64,000 bases of DNA from Cytobacillus firmus (lineage in GTDB: Bacteria > Bacillota > Bacilli > Bacillales > Cytobacillaceae), in assembly GCF_023715565.1 (NCBI RefSeq), contig NZ_JAMBOJ010000011.1:1-64000 (forward strand). The letters run 5' to 3'. The number at the start of each line of letters is the position of its first letter. Positions within the stretch are counted from its first letter, which is position 1. Shown piece after piece: positions 43,637 through 50,978 of the stretch. The position numbers and the translations under genes were made by a program. The notes below the pieces were generated by a model that did not search any database, had not been told where the DNA came from, and saw only the letters and a list, made by a program, of their open reading frames with translations.

Positions 43637-44821
43637 ATGAACAAAAAAGACATTGCACAGATTCGGAAACAATTTAAATTAAATAATGACTTACTAAAGA
43701 TCACAGATATTTTTAACGTCTATATTATGAAGGAATCAAGTGAGATTTATCATTATGAAAGCCAGCCTTTTGAAATGCTCGATCAGGATCAGCAGGAACT
43801 CTTTATGGACAACTTCAAAAAGATGCTTGGCGGCCAATTGGATGAGAAGCTGTTTGAATTAAAGTTTCGGCGAGATGCAGAAAACAGCAGTCAGCTTATC
43901 CTTCACCAAGGATTGTTGACGAATGATGCTGAGGGCTGGACGGAACAAATGCTTCAGATTGTCGGCAAAATGCTGGAAGTCCGGCAATATGAAAAGGATA
44001 TTGTCGTTACATTCATTCGCGGGGAGTATCTTAAACCCATGAAGCGCCGCAATCCAGAAGCCGAGGAAAGTGAACGGGATGCCGTTTATTCTCATCCCTT
44101 TATTCTCTGCAGCATTAATAACACGCAGGAACCGAAGAAAGAACTGCTTTTTGACTATGTCGAAAGGGAATTTAAATACCATTTTACCGTTGATCCGATT
44201 ATCAACCTCAAGTCTCCCATTTCAGGGTTTCTATTTCCTTGCTTTACTGATCACGCTGCTGATGTCAATCATGTCCTGTATTCTGCAGGCAAGGTCCATG
44301 AGCCCGACCACCAGTTCATTGAGGATGTGCTAAACGGAGAAGAAACAATGACGGCGCAGGATGATAAAATCGTTTTTGAAGAAATTATTAAAGACGTAAC
44401 AGGAGATCAGCTTAGCACATCTACACTTTCAAGCGTATATGAAGAGATAAACCGTATGATTGTGGAAAACGAAGAGGATGAACCCCCGAAGCTGGATTCC
44501 AAAGACGTAGAACATGTTTTAAAGGTAAGCGGCATCGAAGACATTGATTCTGAAAAGGTCCAATCCGCTTATCAAAAGATCATTGATGATGACAAATATG
44601 AAATAAAGGCAAGCAGCGTCCTGCCTAAATACAATTCTAAATCAATTAAGATCAGCACCAAAGCAGCCAACATATCCATTTGTCCGCAGGATCTTAGATA
44701 TGTAAGACAAATTAATTTTGACGGCAAGCGTTACCTGATGATCGAGGTGGAAGAAGATACCGTAATTGAAGGCTTTACGATGATTCCGGAAGCATTTGGC
44801 GGGGGGCAGGATAAAGAATAA
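43637..44821 (+). CDS. DUF4317-family protein
   Basis: A 394-residue cytoplasmic protein beginning MNKKDIAQIRKQFKLNNDLL, the typical start of the DUF4317 family of Firmicutes. It contains FIRGEYLKPMKRRNPEAEES and VYSHPFILCSINNTQEPKKE, then an acidic C-terminal half. No catalytic motif is apparent and the function is unknown. Length matches the family. A good ribosome site (TAGGAGTGG) precedes ATG, and a strong terminator follows. Confidence 0.8.
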   Translation: MNKKDIAQIRKQFKLNNDLLKITDIFNVYIMKESSEIYHYESQPFEMLDQDQQELFMDNFKKMLGGQLDEKLFELKFRRDAENSSQLILHQGLLTNDAEGWTEQMLQIVGKMLEVRQYEKDIVVTFIRGEYLKPMKRRNPEAEESERDAVYSHPFILCSINNTQEPKKELLFDYVEREFKYHFTVDPIINLKSPISGFLFPCFTDHAADVNHVLYSAGKVHEPDHQFIEDVLNGEETMTAQDDKIVFEEIIKDVTGDQLSTSTLSSVYEEINRMIVENEEDEPPKLDSKDVEHVLKVSGIEDIDSEKVQSAYQKIIDDDKYEIKASSVLPKYNSKSIKISTKAANISICPQDLRYVRQINFDGKRYLMIEVEEDTVIEGFTMIPEAFGGGQDKE

Positions 44822-44858
44822 AGCAGCAGTGCTGCCTTTCGAAAGAAGTATACTATTT

Positions 44859-44892
44859 AAAAAAGGAATTTCCAGATAGGAATTCCTTTTTT
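44859..44892 (+). terminator. Intrinsic terminator after the DUF4317 gene
   Basis: AAAAGGAATT (44861-44870) pairs perfectly with AATTCCTTTT (44881-44890), A-run before and T-run after. Confidence 0.88.
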
Positions 44893-44958
44893 GGCGTTAT
44901 AAGCAGTTTAGGGGTTGGGACAATGTGCCTGTCCCTATGTCTCTTGTTTTTAAATACG

Positions 44959-45306
44959 CTATTTCTCCCAAAGCTCGACGAGTCAGCCATCAGGATCTTC
45001 AATCCAAATAAATTTTCCAAACTCACTAACTTCTTTTTCCTTAACAAGAGGTACACCAATTTGTTCAAGATGTGTAATCATCTCGTCTAAATTATGTACT
45101 TGAAAATTTAACATCACTTGTTGTTCTGCAGGAAAATAACTGTCATCCTCAGAAAAGAAAGAAAAGATCGTCTCATTTTCTAATTGGGAAGTAATCACAG
45201 TCCCATTCCAATTATCTATTTCTATCTTTAACACTTCACTGTACCATTTTTTCACCGCATCCAGGTTCTTTGTTCTCCAAAATATCCCGCCGATACCTTT
45301 TATCAT
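44959..45306 (-). pseudogene. VOC-family protein interrupted by one stop codon
   Basis: The frame from ATG 45306 (AGGAG upstream) reads MIKGIGGIFWRTKNLDAVKK and continues as a glyoxalase/bleomycin-resistance fold (VOC) to FIWIEDPDG. TGA at 44985-44983 interrupts it. After the TGA the same frame continues LVELWEK and stops at TAG (44961-44959). The family usually reads DPDGNLVELW, so the stop replaces one codon in a conserved motif. It removes the glutamate that normally binds metal. The gene is probably inactive or recently mutated, unless there is a sequencing error. Confidence 0.75.
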
Positions 45307-45367
45307 TGTAACCAGCTCCTGTCTCTTTTCGTATAAATTGTTGTTTTTCACTTATCAATGTTGTCAG

Positions 45368-45604
45368 TTGATTTCCGCTTCAGGATGCTCGCTTTCCACG
45401 GGGCGGGCGGTGAGAGCCTCCTCGACGCTGCGCTTCTGTGGGGTCTCACCTGTCCCGCTACTCCCGTAGGACGTTGAATAAGCTACCTTGAGTAAACACC
45501 GCACGAAGAGAATGCGAATGCATTTTCGAGGATCTCGCACCTTCCGCTACAATCAACTCAGTAACTATAATATAAATAGCAACAAACATTGGGAAAACAG
45601 CCTT
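45368..45604. repeat. Dispersed Bacillus-type repeat, copy 2
   Basis: A GC-rich block (CTTTCCACGGGGCGGGCGG, then GTGGGGTCTCACCTGTCCCG) is followed by the same end module as at 11.5 kb. The shared stretch is identical over 45520-45548 and similar up to AAAACAGCCT. Sequences of this style are scattered through Bacillaceae genomes and do not encode protein. It is untranslated and lies between the broken VOC gene and the groEL tail. Confidence 0.75.
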
Positions 45605-45701
45605 ATTTTTCAATTACATTAGAGGTTCGAGATGTAATGTTAAGCTCCTTCTTCAACTGGAAGAGAGGAGTTATGACGGGATAACAAAAACAAACGAAAT
45701 G

Positions 45702-45753
45702 AAAAAAGAGGCTTCTCACGAGTTTGAACAACTCATGAGAAACCTCTTTTTTT
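45702..45753 (-). terminator. Strong terminator downstream of the groEL-like tail
   Basis: Minus strand GAGGTTTCTCATGAGTT pairs with a GAGAAGCCTC-containing arm (45708-45725) over about 17 positions with one or two mismatches, T-rich on both sides. It is well placed to end groESL transcription arriving from higher coordinates. Confidence 0.88.
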
Positions 45754-45811
45754 AGGTGAGAAATATTAGCATTTCTCTTTTCCCTTACATATCAAGGGGT
45801 TTGGGCGATGA

Positions 45812-45844
45812 TTACATCATGCCGCCCATCTTTTGTGCCATTTT
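45812..45844 (-). other. GroEL-like 3' tail, proposed prophage attachment site
   Basis: Minus strand reads AAG ATG GGC GGC ATG ATG TAA (45832-45812), encoding KMGGMM and a stop, the characteristic end of bacterial GroEL. A stop at 45856-45854 in the same frame shows that no groEL body is attached. Orientation (minus) and the terminator 60 bases downstream fit groEL, which lies near guaA in Bacillus. To the right, phage sequence begins. This fits a site where a phage inserted into the groEL 3' end, leaving the original tail here. Confidence 0.5.
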
Positions 45845-45856
45845 CGCTACTTTTCA

Positions 45857-46098
45857 AAACCTTTCATATACCTAGTTCTTTCTATAATATACGTTTATTA
45901 TTTTTCGCGTTTTTTTGCATCCTATTACTTCATTTGTGATTTTTATGTGATTTTACATAGACTAATTCAATAATAAAATTTTACTTCCTAACTAAAATAA
46001 TTAAACAGCATAAACTCCTTATTTAACTGAAGCACCCTATAGTTTAAGTGCATTTAATCACAAACTTTCCCTATAACAAGCAAAGAAATCAAATTAAT
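45857..46098. other. AT-rich stretch at the prophage left end, no gene seen
   Basis: About 240 bases of AT-rich sequence between the proposed attachment site and the DUF402 gene. No open frame with a ribosome site and no clear terminator hairpin was found. Confidence 0.5.
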
Positions 46099-46641
46099 TT
46101 AATTTAATTTATCGACTAAAATTTCTTTATGGCGATTAGACAGATTAACCAGTCGAAATTCACCTCTGTTTATTTGTTTTTTTATAATGTTTAGTTCACC
46201 CCAAGCCAAATCATAAAGTGACCTATCAATAATACCTTTTTTATATGCCTCTTCAAGTTCTTCAGCATCTTTTTCAATTAACTCACCTGATGGTAACAAG
46301 ACAAGATCCAAAAATAAATCATCCATCCAAGGGACATTATTTTCAATTGAGTTTTTATAACAAATATCGATATACCATTGAACTATTTCTCCTTTTGCAT
46401 TAAACATTGTTGTTACCGAATGGTTTTTCTCTAGAGGAAATTGTTGCAACCACATATAACTATCATCAACTATACATATATTTTTTTTCCCGTAACTAAC
46501 TGATAAAGGTTCTGTTACTTTTATTGTATTTAATAATGTTATATACCCCTTAAATTCCTTAGTATCAAGATATGACTGTGCATATTTTCTTTTTATGACT
46601 CGTTTCCATTCAGAACGGTCTCCAAACTTCCTTTTTAGCAT
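46099..46641 (-). CDS. DUF402-domain protein
   Basis: A protein of about 180 residues with the DUF402 pattern: MWLQQFPLEKNHSVTTMFNA, GEIVQWYIDICYKN, DDLFLDLVLLPSGEL, and KDAEELEEAYKKGIID. DUF402 includes nucleoside phosphatase-like and RNA-binding proteins with a metal site at the Asp/Glu residues. The start is set at ATG 46641, six bases after AGGGGG, two codons inside the longest frame. As a prophage accessory gene it may benefit the host; the actual substrate is unknown. Confidence 0.75.
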   Translation of the reverse strand: MLKRKFGDRSEWKRVIKRKYAQSYLDTKEFKGYITLLNTIKVTEPLSVSYGKKNICIVDDSYMWLQQFPLEKNHSVTTMFNAKGEIVQWYIDICYKNSIENNVPWMDDLFLDLVLLPSGELIEKDAEELEEAYKKGIIDRSLYDLAWGELNIIKKQINRGEFRLVNLSNRHKEILVDKLN

Positions 46642-46710
46642 ATCCATCCCCCTAAGATCATTCTCCTAAATTATACCATTCGTTTATTTGAATTAGATTT
46701 CTTATTAAAC

Positions 46711-46770
46711 AAAACTGCGCCGTTTGTTCAATAAGAAAAAGCCACCTGGTTGGCAACTGGATCATATAAC
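46711..46770 (-). repeat. Intergenic repeat A, includes a terminator hairpin
   Basis: AAAACTGCGCCGTTTGTTCA, then ATAAGAAAAAGCC and a CCTGGTTGGCAACTGG end. It matches repeat B at 47321-47370 over about 50 bases with some substitutions. On the minus strand it gives GCCA-ACCAGG-TGGC and TTTTTC, a short terminator after the GNAT gene. Confidence 0.65.
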
Positions 46771-46792
46771 ACACCATTTTCTTAATAACACT

Positions 46793-47251
46793 TCACATAT
46801 TAAATAGGCTTAAATTATGTGTTGAATTTGGATAAATATTTTCCTTTGAAAATCCAAGGGAGGTATAAAATTTATCTCCTTGTTCTGTATCTGTATGAAG
46901 TACTAAAACATTATAAAAGTGTTTTGCATCGTTAATTATTTGAGTTAACAAAAGTCTTCCAAGACCTTTCCTTCGATAATCCTTAGAAACATAGAACCTT
47001 CTCAACCGTCCAACTTTTTCATCATTTGAAAATGGATCTATATTAAGCCCTCCAATAGCAATTAGTACACCTTCTTTGTTAAACAAACCATATAAAGATT
47101 CCCCAGGCTTATTAAATTTATTAGTGCCATTTTTATAATCATTAACTAATCTTTCAAGAAACCTAAAGCCCTCTTCTTTGCTTTCCTTAACTAAATGGGT
47201 TATATCAATATAAAACAATTTTTTTAATTGCTTCACTTTAAAATCTTCCAT
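46793..47251 (-). CDS. GNAT-family N-acetyltransferase
   Basis: A 152-residue acetyltransferase. ATG 47251 has GGAGG five bases upstream; a longer frame exists but is not supported. GNAT motif A is RRFYVSKDYRRKGLGRLLLT (R-x-x-G-x-G/A pattern as RRKGLG), preceded by GLYGLF-like strands (SLYGLFNKEGVLIAIGGLNI) and followed by VLHTDTEQGDKFYTSLGFSK. It transfers acetyl from acetyl-CoA to an unidentified amine. It stands alone between two related terminator repeats in the prophage accessory zone. Confidence 0.82.
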   Translation of the reverse strand: MEDFKVKQLKKLFYIDITHLVKESKEEGFRFLERLVNDYKNGTNKFNKPGESLYGLFNKEGVLIAIGGLNIDPFSNDEKVGRLRRFYVSKDYRRKGLGRLLLTQIINDAKHFYNVLVLHTDTEQGDKFYTSLGFSKENIYPNSTHNLSLFNM

Positions 47252-47320
47252 ATCTTCCTCCGAAAAAAGGTTTATTTGATTAAGACTTTCTCGTAAATAT
47301 ATTAAAAATCCTTCTACCAC

Positions 47321-47370
47321 AAAACTGCCCCTTTTTTAAATAAGAAAAAAGCTGCCTGATTAGCAGCTGG
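47321..47370 (-). repeat. Intergenic repeat B, includes a terminator hairpin
   Basis: AAAACTGCCCCTTTTTTAAA then TAAGAAAAAAGCTGCCTGAT and TAGCAGCTGG. On the minus strand AGCTGC pairs with GCAGCT followed by TTTTTTC, terminating the DUF6366 gene. It is homologous to repeat A and, in its first part, to repeat C. Confidence 0.7.
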
Positions 47371-47409
47371 TCTTGAAAATAAGCTACTTATAGATGTATA
47401 TGCTTAACT

Positions 47410-47622
47410 TCAAAAAATCAGTTTATATAAAACAAATCCACCTATTAATACAACAATTAATACTCCTGTACCTTTCCAGCCCATACCACCAGTTAAATCA
47501 TTTAGATTCCCATTACTTCCTCTATTTAATGAATCTTGTAAGGAACCAGTTGGATTATTTTTTAATTCACTTTGTCTTATTCGTTCTCTTTTTTCTTCAG
47601 GTGTTTCATCGTGATTATTCAA
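47410..47622 (-). CDS. DUF6366-like small membrane protein
   Basis: A 70-residue protein. The charged N-terminus (DETPEEKRERIRQSELKNNP) is followed by a Gly/Asn-rich segment and one C-terminal membrane helix (GVLIVVLIGGFVLYKLIF). This layout matches short DUF6366-type proteins of Bacillaceae. TTG 47622 is chosen as start because AGGGGG is eight bases upstream. Function unknown. Confidence 0.65.
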   Translation of the reverse strand: MNNHDETPEEKRERIRQSELKNNPTGSLQDSLNRGSNGNLNDLTGGMGWKGTGVLIVVLIGGFVLYKLIF

Positions 47623-47691
47623 ATTAAACACCCCCTACGAATAGTTTCTAATGTGAATATATTCTATATTTCATCTTCTATACCTTTTTCC

Positions 47692-47728
47692 ACACCTGCC
47701 CCATTTGTTGAATAAGGCATAAGTGTTT
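47692..47728. repeat. Intergenic repeat C (partial)
   Basis: ACCTGCCCCATTTGTTGAAT then AAGGCA resembles the first half of repeats A and B. The hairpin half is absent. Confidence 0.5.
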
Positions 47729-47791
47729 TACATATATTGAATACAGAACACTAGTTCGAATATAATTAAATCAAAAAAGGAAGTTACTAAA

Positions 47792-48055
47792 ATGAGGGTA
47801 GTAATCCAAATCATACTGAATATTGAAGGGAACAGAGGTTTAAGAAATGGAGAGTTTTTTGTCCCGGACCGAGAGTTTAAGAATGATTCTAACTTTGCTG
47901 TTTCAGTTGTGGCCTATGAATGGATCCAGCAGCAATGGAGAGAAACCGGATGCAGGGATATGGTTATTGAAAAGGTTACTTGGAACGTGGAAAATGATAT
48001 TACTGAAGATGTAAAAAAGATTAAGCCAATAGTAATGGACGATTTACCCTTTTGA
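47792..48055 (+). CDS. Hypothetical protein, 87 residues
   Basis: A small soluble protein starting MRVVIQIILNIEGNRGLRNG, with GGAAG before the ATG. It contains VVAYEWIQQQWRETGCRDMV and ends IVMDDLPF. No domain was recognised. It is on the opposite strand to most of the prophage late genes and has its own terminator, so it is an independently transcribed accessory gene. Confidence 0.6.
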   Translation: MRVVIQIILNIEGNRGLRNGEFFVPDREFKNDSNFAVSVVAYEWIQQQWRETGCRDMVIEKVTWNVENDITEDVKKIKPIVMDDLPF

Positions 48056-48071
48056 AGACCAAAATTAAATA

Positions 48072-48105
48072 AAAGCCCTCTTCTTTAGTAAGAAGGGGCA
48101 TTTTT
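48072..48105. terminator. Bidirectional terminator
   Basis: AAGCCCTCTTCT pairs with AGAAGGGGC around TTAGTA, followed by TTTTTT and preceded by AAAA. It serves the convergent genes on both sides and is similar in style to the repeated terminators at 50.37 and 50.95 kb. Confidence 0.8.
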
Positions 48106-48420
48106 TCAAAAAACCGATGCAATAGTAATTAATGAACTTGCTGTTCCTAAAATTCCATTCAAAAACTTTATCATTTGTTTCCCTGTGATCTTATCATCTT
48201 TTTCAGTAGCTAATTTTAATTGTTGTGCAAAAAATTCCGCTTGTTCTCTTTTTTGGTCGTCTTTTATCTCAGAGATTTTAGTAGCAAGTTCGTTGAATGC
48301 ATTATCCAATTCTCCTGAATTTACTACTTTAGATTGCTGTACATTCTCGGATTGGATAACTGTATTATCACCAAAATTATTTCCAAAAAAATCTCCCATT
48401 TTTTTGCTTTGGTCCGTCAT
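48106..48420 (-). CDS. Hypothetical protein with C-terminal hydrophobic segment
   Basis: A 104-residue protein, third gene of a small cassette. The N-terminus GDFFGNNFGDNTVIQSENVQ is rich in Asn, Gly and Gln with a short V-I-Q strand, reminiscent of bacterial amyloid-signalling or RHIM-like motifs. A charged helix follows (EIKDDQKREQAEFFAQQLKL), and the C-terminus is hydrophobic (FLNGILGTASSLITIASVF). The amyloid comparison is a visual impression only. The end could insert in membrane. No family assigned. Confidence 0.5.
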   Translation of the reverse strand: MTDQSKKMGDFFGNNFGDNTVIQSENVQQSKVVNSGELDNAFNELATKISEIKDDQKREQAEFFAQQLKLATEKDDKITGKQMIKFLNGILGTASSLITIASVF

Positions 48421-48530
48421 GATATCTCCCTTGTGTTCGTAATTAATATTAATTGATAAGTTTTCAATGTTTACCTTGGCTTCAAAAAGGTCCGCTAGAG
48501 TTGTACCTCTAGATCCAAGTAGCGATTGAT

Positions 48531-48902
48531 TTAAACTAATGCTAGGTTTCTTGCTAACGGATTTAAATTCCGCTTTTTTTTTACATATTGTTTATATTCG
48601 GGTAAAAAGTCAAAAGCTACCCATATTCTTTCGGGGTTAGGTATATATTCAACTCCACATATGTGGCATATTCTTTTTTCATTAGATAATTCATGAGGAG
48701 ACTCTACCGCGAAATCGCTATCACCTTCAGGACATTCCACTTCAAAGGTAACTCTGAGCTTTTGTCCAACTAATTGTATAAGATATTCAGTAACGGCTTT
48801 TAAGTCATGTATACCAGATCGGTTACATATATAACGGGGTGAAAAATGACTTTTGTTTTCTAGAGCCATTTCCTCTAATATTTCATCAATTATAAATAGC
48901 AC
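48531..48902 (-). CDS. Hypothetical protein with possible zinc site
   Basis: A 123-residue protein starting at GTG 48902 behind GAGGTG, 18 bases after the upstream gene's stop. The N-terminal half looks like a winged-helix fold (RYICNRSGIHDLKAVTEYLI). The second half has EVECPEGDSDFAVES and the pair CHICGVEYIPNPERIWVAF. Three or four cysteines could bind zinc. It was not recognised as a named family. With its neighbours it forms a prophage accessory cassette. Confidence 0.55.
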   Translation of the reverse strand: MLFIIDEILEEMALENKSHFSPRYICNRSGIHDLKAVTEYLIQLVGQKLRVTFEVECPEGDSDFAVESPHELSNEKRICHICGVEYIPNPERIWVAFDFLPEYKQYVKKKRNLNPLARNLALV

Positions 48903-48920
48903 GGTGGGTCACCTCACTTT

Positions 48921-49922
48921 TTAAATATCTATGGCCAATTGTTCCTCAATATTCTCATGTTCTTCTTCTGGTAATACTTCGTAATTTTCATCTAAAAATT
49001 CATCAATGTCAACATCAGAAGGATATCTTATCTGGATTATTTGGTCTAAAACATATGAAATAACTTCTTCTCCCGCCTTTGATCTAATCCATAAACCTTC
49101 ATCTGTAATAACATAAGAAATGCTATCCTCATAACCAAAACTATACCTATAATTAAAAACTAATGTTTTTTTCTTCATTGGTTGATTACTAAATTCTTGT
49201 TTATATTGTTCATCACTTTCTAAATCATCGATTTGGGTATGTGCTGTAACTTCTTTAGTAGCATAGGGACCCTCAATCATTTTATGTTTTGCTGCACGCA
49301 GTCTTGCTTGCAGTCTTTGAGCAAGATCATTAGCTTGCTCTTCAGTAAGCTTGGTAGCCTTTTCCCATACAATATCATTTGGATCAATATCCATTATTTC
49401 AATTACTGAATCTCTAAAGACCTTATTTTGCTCGTGACCGGCTCTTACTTCAACAGCAAATGGTGAAAAATGGATTATTACATATTCTACTATTTGAGGG
49501 CTTCGCGATACTATTTGAAAGTCTTCTAGGTATCTTCTCGGTGTCCCGAGGAATGAAAACGCTAACACTAACTTCGTTCCAAGATCATGTGCACTTATTA
49601 ATTTAGGTGTTTTATCTAAAGTAGGTCGGATCCCAGACGAAAAGATTGCTGGGGTATATTTATTACCCAACCTGGTTTTAAAGTAATCCTTATTATGCCA
49701 ATCTGGTGAAATACCTTTCATAGCAATATTCAAATTTACAGCAGTGCTTCCTGCAAATTTAAATTCATTAGCTAATTCCATTCCAGTTGGTGCATCCTGA
49801 TCAGCAATTGCTGAGGCCATATCCTCAGTAGAATTTAATTTAGTATTAATTCCTTTATTTCGAATTACTTTTTTTAATGCACCTGAAGGTACTTCCATAA
49901 CCAATACATCTTTTAGCTGCAA
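48921..49922 (-). CDS. Hypothetical protein, 333 residues
   Basis: First gene of the cassette, read from a promoter-like sequence at 49959-49987. The sequence (MQLKDVLVMEVPSGALKKVI; FLGTPRRYLEDFQIVSRSPQ; FSPFAVEVRAGHEQNKVFRD) shows no signal peptide or membrane helix. A helical, acidic C-terminal tail (DENYEVLPEEEHENIEEQLA) ends the protein. No known catalytic motif was seen. It may be a sensor or regulatory element in a phage-encoded accessory system; that is speculation from gene position. Confidence 0.55.
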   Translation of the reverse strand: MQLKDVLVMEVPSGALKKVIRNKGINTKLNSTEDMASAIADQDAPTGMELANEFKFAGSTAVNLNIAMKGISPDWHNKDYFKTRLGNKYTPAIFSSGIRPTLDKTPKLISAHDLGTKLVLAFSFLGTPRRYLEDFQIVSRSPQIVEYVIIHFSPFAVEVRAGHEQNKVFRDSVIEIMDIDPNDIVWEKATKLTEEQANDLAQRLQARLRAAKHKMIEGPYATKEVTAHTQIDDLESDEQYKQEFSNQPMKKKTLVFNYRYSFGYEDSISYVITDEGLWIRSKAGEEVISYVLDQIIQIRYPSDVDIDEFLDENYEVLPEEEHENIEEQLAIDI

Positions 49923-49958
49923 TTAGAACCCTCCTTAACTAAGAAACATCTAAATTCG

Positions 49959-49987
49959 ACATTATTCTATTTTACATAAACTGTCAA
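49959..49987 (-). promoter_or_regulatory. Candidate promoter of the three-gene cassette
   Basis: Minus strand TTGACA (49987-49982), a perfect -35, then 17 bases to TAATGT (49964-49959), a weak -10. It lies about 40 bases upstream of the 333-residue gene. The AT-rich 180 bases further upstream (49988-50172) show no gene. Confidence 0.45.
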
Positions 49988-50172
49988 TATTTTGTTTCTT
50001 TTAGATCAAGGATTATTTAGTTTTATATTCTTCTTAAAAGGTATTTTTCCTTCTAAATTATAGAATAAAAAATCTAGCTAGCTTTCTTTCAGACGAATAT
50101 TGAATTCACAAATTAGACACAAGGACTTTTATCCTACTTAGATGAATTATTTAGCTGAAGGGAGGGAGTTTA

Positions 50173-50367
50173 ATGGGGGATGTATATTGCTGTAACTGTG
50201 ATAATGTCATAGAAGAGCATGATGAAGTTATTTTAAGTTCCATACTTTTAGGAGTTGTGTGCCATCGCATTTGCAATCTCTGGCATGAGCCTGCCATATT
50301 CGATAAAGGATTGTACTGGTATATGAGAGAAAAGCATCCAGATTACTTTTATTTTGTAGAACAATAA
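50173..50367 (+). CDS. Small Cys-rich hypothetical protein
   Basis: A 64-residue protein behind GGGAGGGAG. The cysteines in MGDVYCCNCDNVIEEHDEVI and VVCHRICNLWHEPAIF suggest a small zinc-binding fold. No further homology is recognised. It has its own terminator. Confidence 0.55.
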   Translation: MGDVYCCNCDNVIEEHDEVILSSILLGVVCHRICNLWHEPAIFDKGLYWYMREKHPDYFYFVEQ

Positions 50368-50373
50368 GACGAG

Positions 50374-50404
50374 AGCCCCTCTCATCGTGAGAAGGGCTTT
50401 TTTA
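50374..50404 (+). terminator. Terminator, repeated module copy 1
   Basis: AGCCCCTCTC pairs with GAGAAGGGCT around ATCGT, then TTTTTTT. Nearly the same hairpin occurs at 50952-50978. Confidence 0.88.
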
Positions 50405-50511
50405 TTACGAATAAAAAAATTACATAAAAGTGGGATATTTTTATTGTTTGGGGACAATTTAAGATTGTTTAAACATGGAGGTGAGTAAATGAACAAATTA
50501 TTGTAGCCCTG

Positions 50512-50967
50512 TTGTTTGTAAGTGTATGGTTTTTGCCACTTCATCCAAAAGCAGAATTTCAAGTCCCTACTTTAAAAGAAACTGATCAATGGAAAGTTGA
50601 GTTACTGGCACCATCAAAAGACAAAAAATTAGCACAAGGTGAAAAGGGAAGATACGAGGTATATAGTCTAATAGTAACAAATAAAAATGAAAAGGCTCAG
50701 AATGTTAGTGTTCGCGGTTTTAGAAACGAACCAGGTACAAGTAAAATGTATGGTTTAGCGCCGCAAATGGAAAGTGATTCAATTAAAAAAGGACAAACCT
50801 TTAGTTTTAAAAATTTTCCTGTAAAAGCAGGAACAGAAAAATTAGAGTTTATTATTATGTGGGAGGAGGAGCCCTATACCTATAAAGACGGAACCAAGGC
50901 TACTTCCGGAAGAGCATATAAAGAAACATTTGTCTTCACCCCAAATAAACGAGCCCCTCTCGATTGA
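50512..50967 (+). CDS. Secreted hypothetical protein, start region frameshifted
   Basis: The open frame encodes an extracellular-looking protein (PKAEFQVPTLKETDQWKVEL; PQMESDSIKKGQTFSFKNFP; TSGRAYKETFVFTPNK) with a beta-sandwich flavour. The best translation signal, GGAGGTGAGTAA then ATG at 50489, is in another frame and hits TAG after five codons. Adding one base near 50495-50500 would join MNK... to IVALLFVSVWFLPLHPKA, a proper signal peptide. Either the gene is broken or it starts at the TTG at 50512. The function is unknown. Confidence 0.55.
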   Translation: MFVSVWFLPLHPKAEFQVPTLKETDQWKVELLAPSKDKKLAQGEKGRYEVYSLIVTNKNEKAQNVSVRGFRNEPGTSKMYGLAPQMESDSIKKGQTFSFKNFPVKAGTEKLEFIIMWEEEPYTYKDGTKATSGRAYKETFVFTPNKRAPLD

Positions 50968-50978
50968 GAAGGGCTTTT
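50952..50978. terminator. Terminator, repeated module copy 2
   Basis: AGCCCCTCTC pairs perfectly, apart from the C/A position, with GAGAAGGGCT around GATT, then TTT. It overlaps the stop codons of both convergent genes. A decayed third copy (CCTTCTCGATTGAAAAGGGC) is at 51407-51426. Confidence 0.8.

Noticed and set aside
48921..49922. Assigning the 333-residue protein to a kinetochore-like or repressor family
   Set aside because: Only scattered short resemblances (such as FLGTPRRYLEDFQIVSRSPQ), not enough for any family call.
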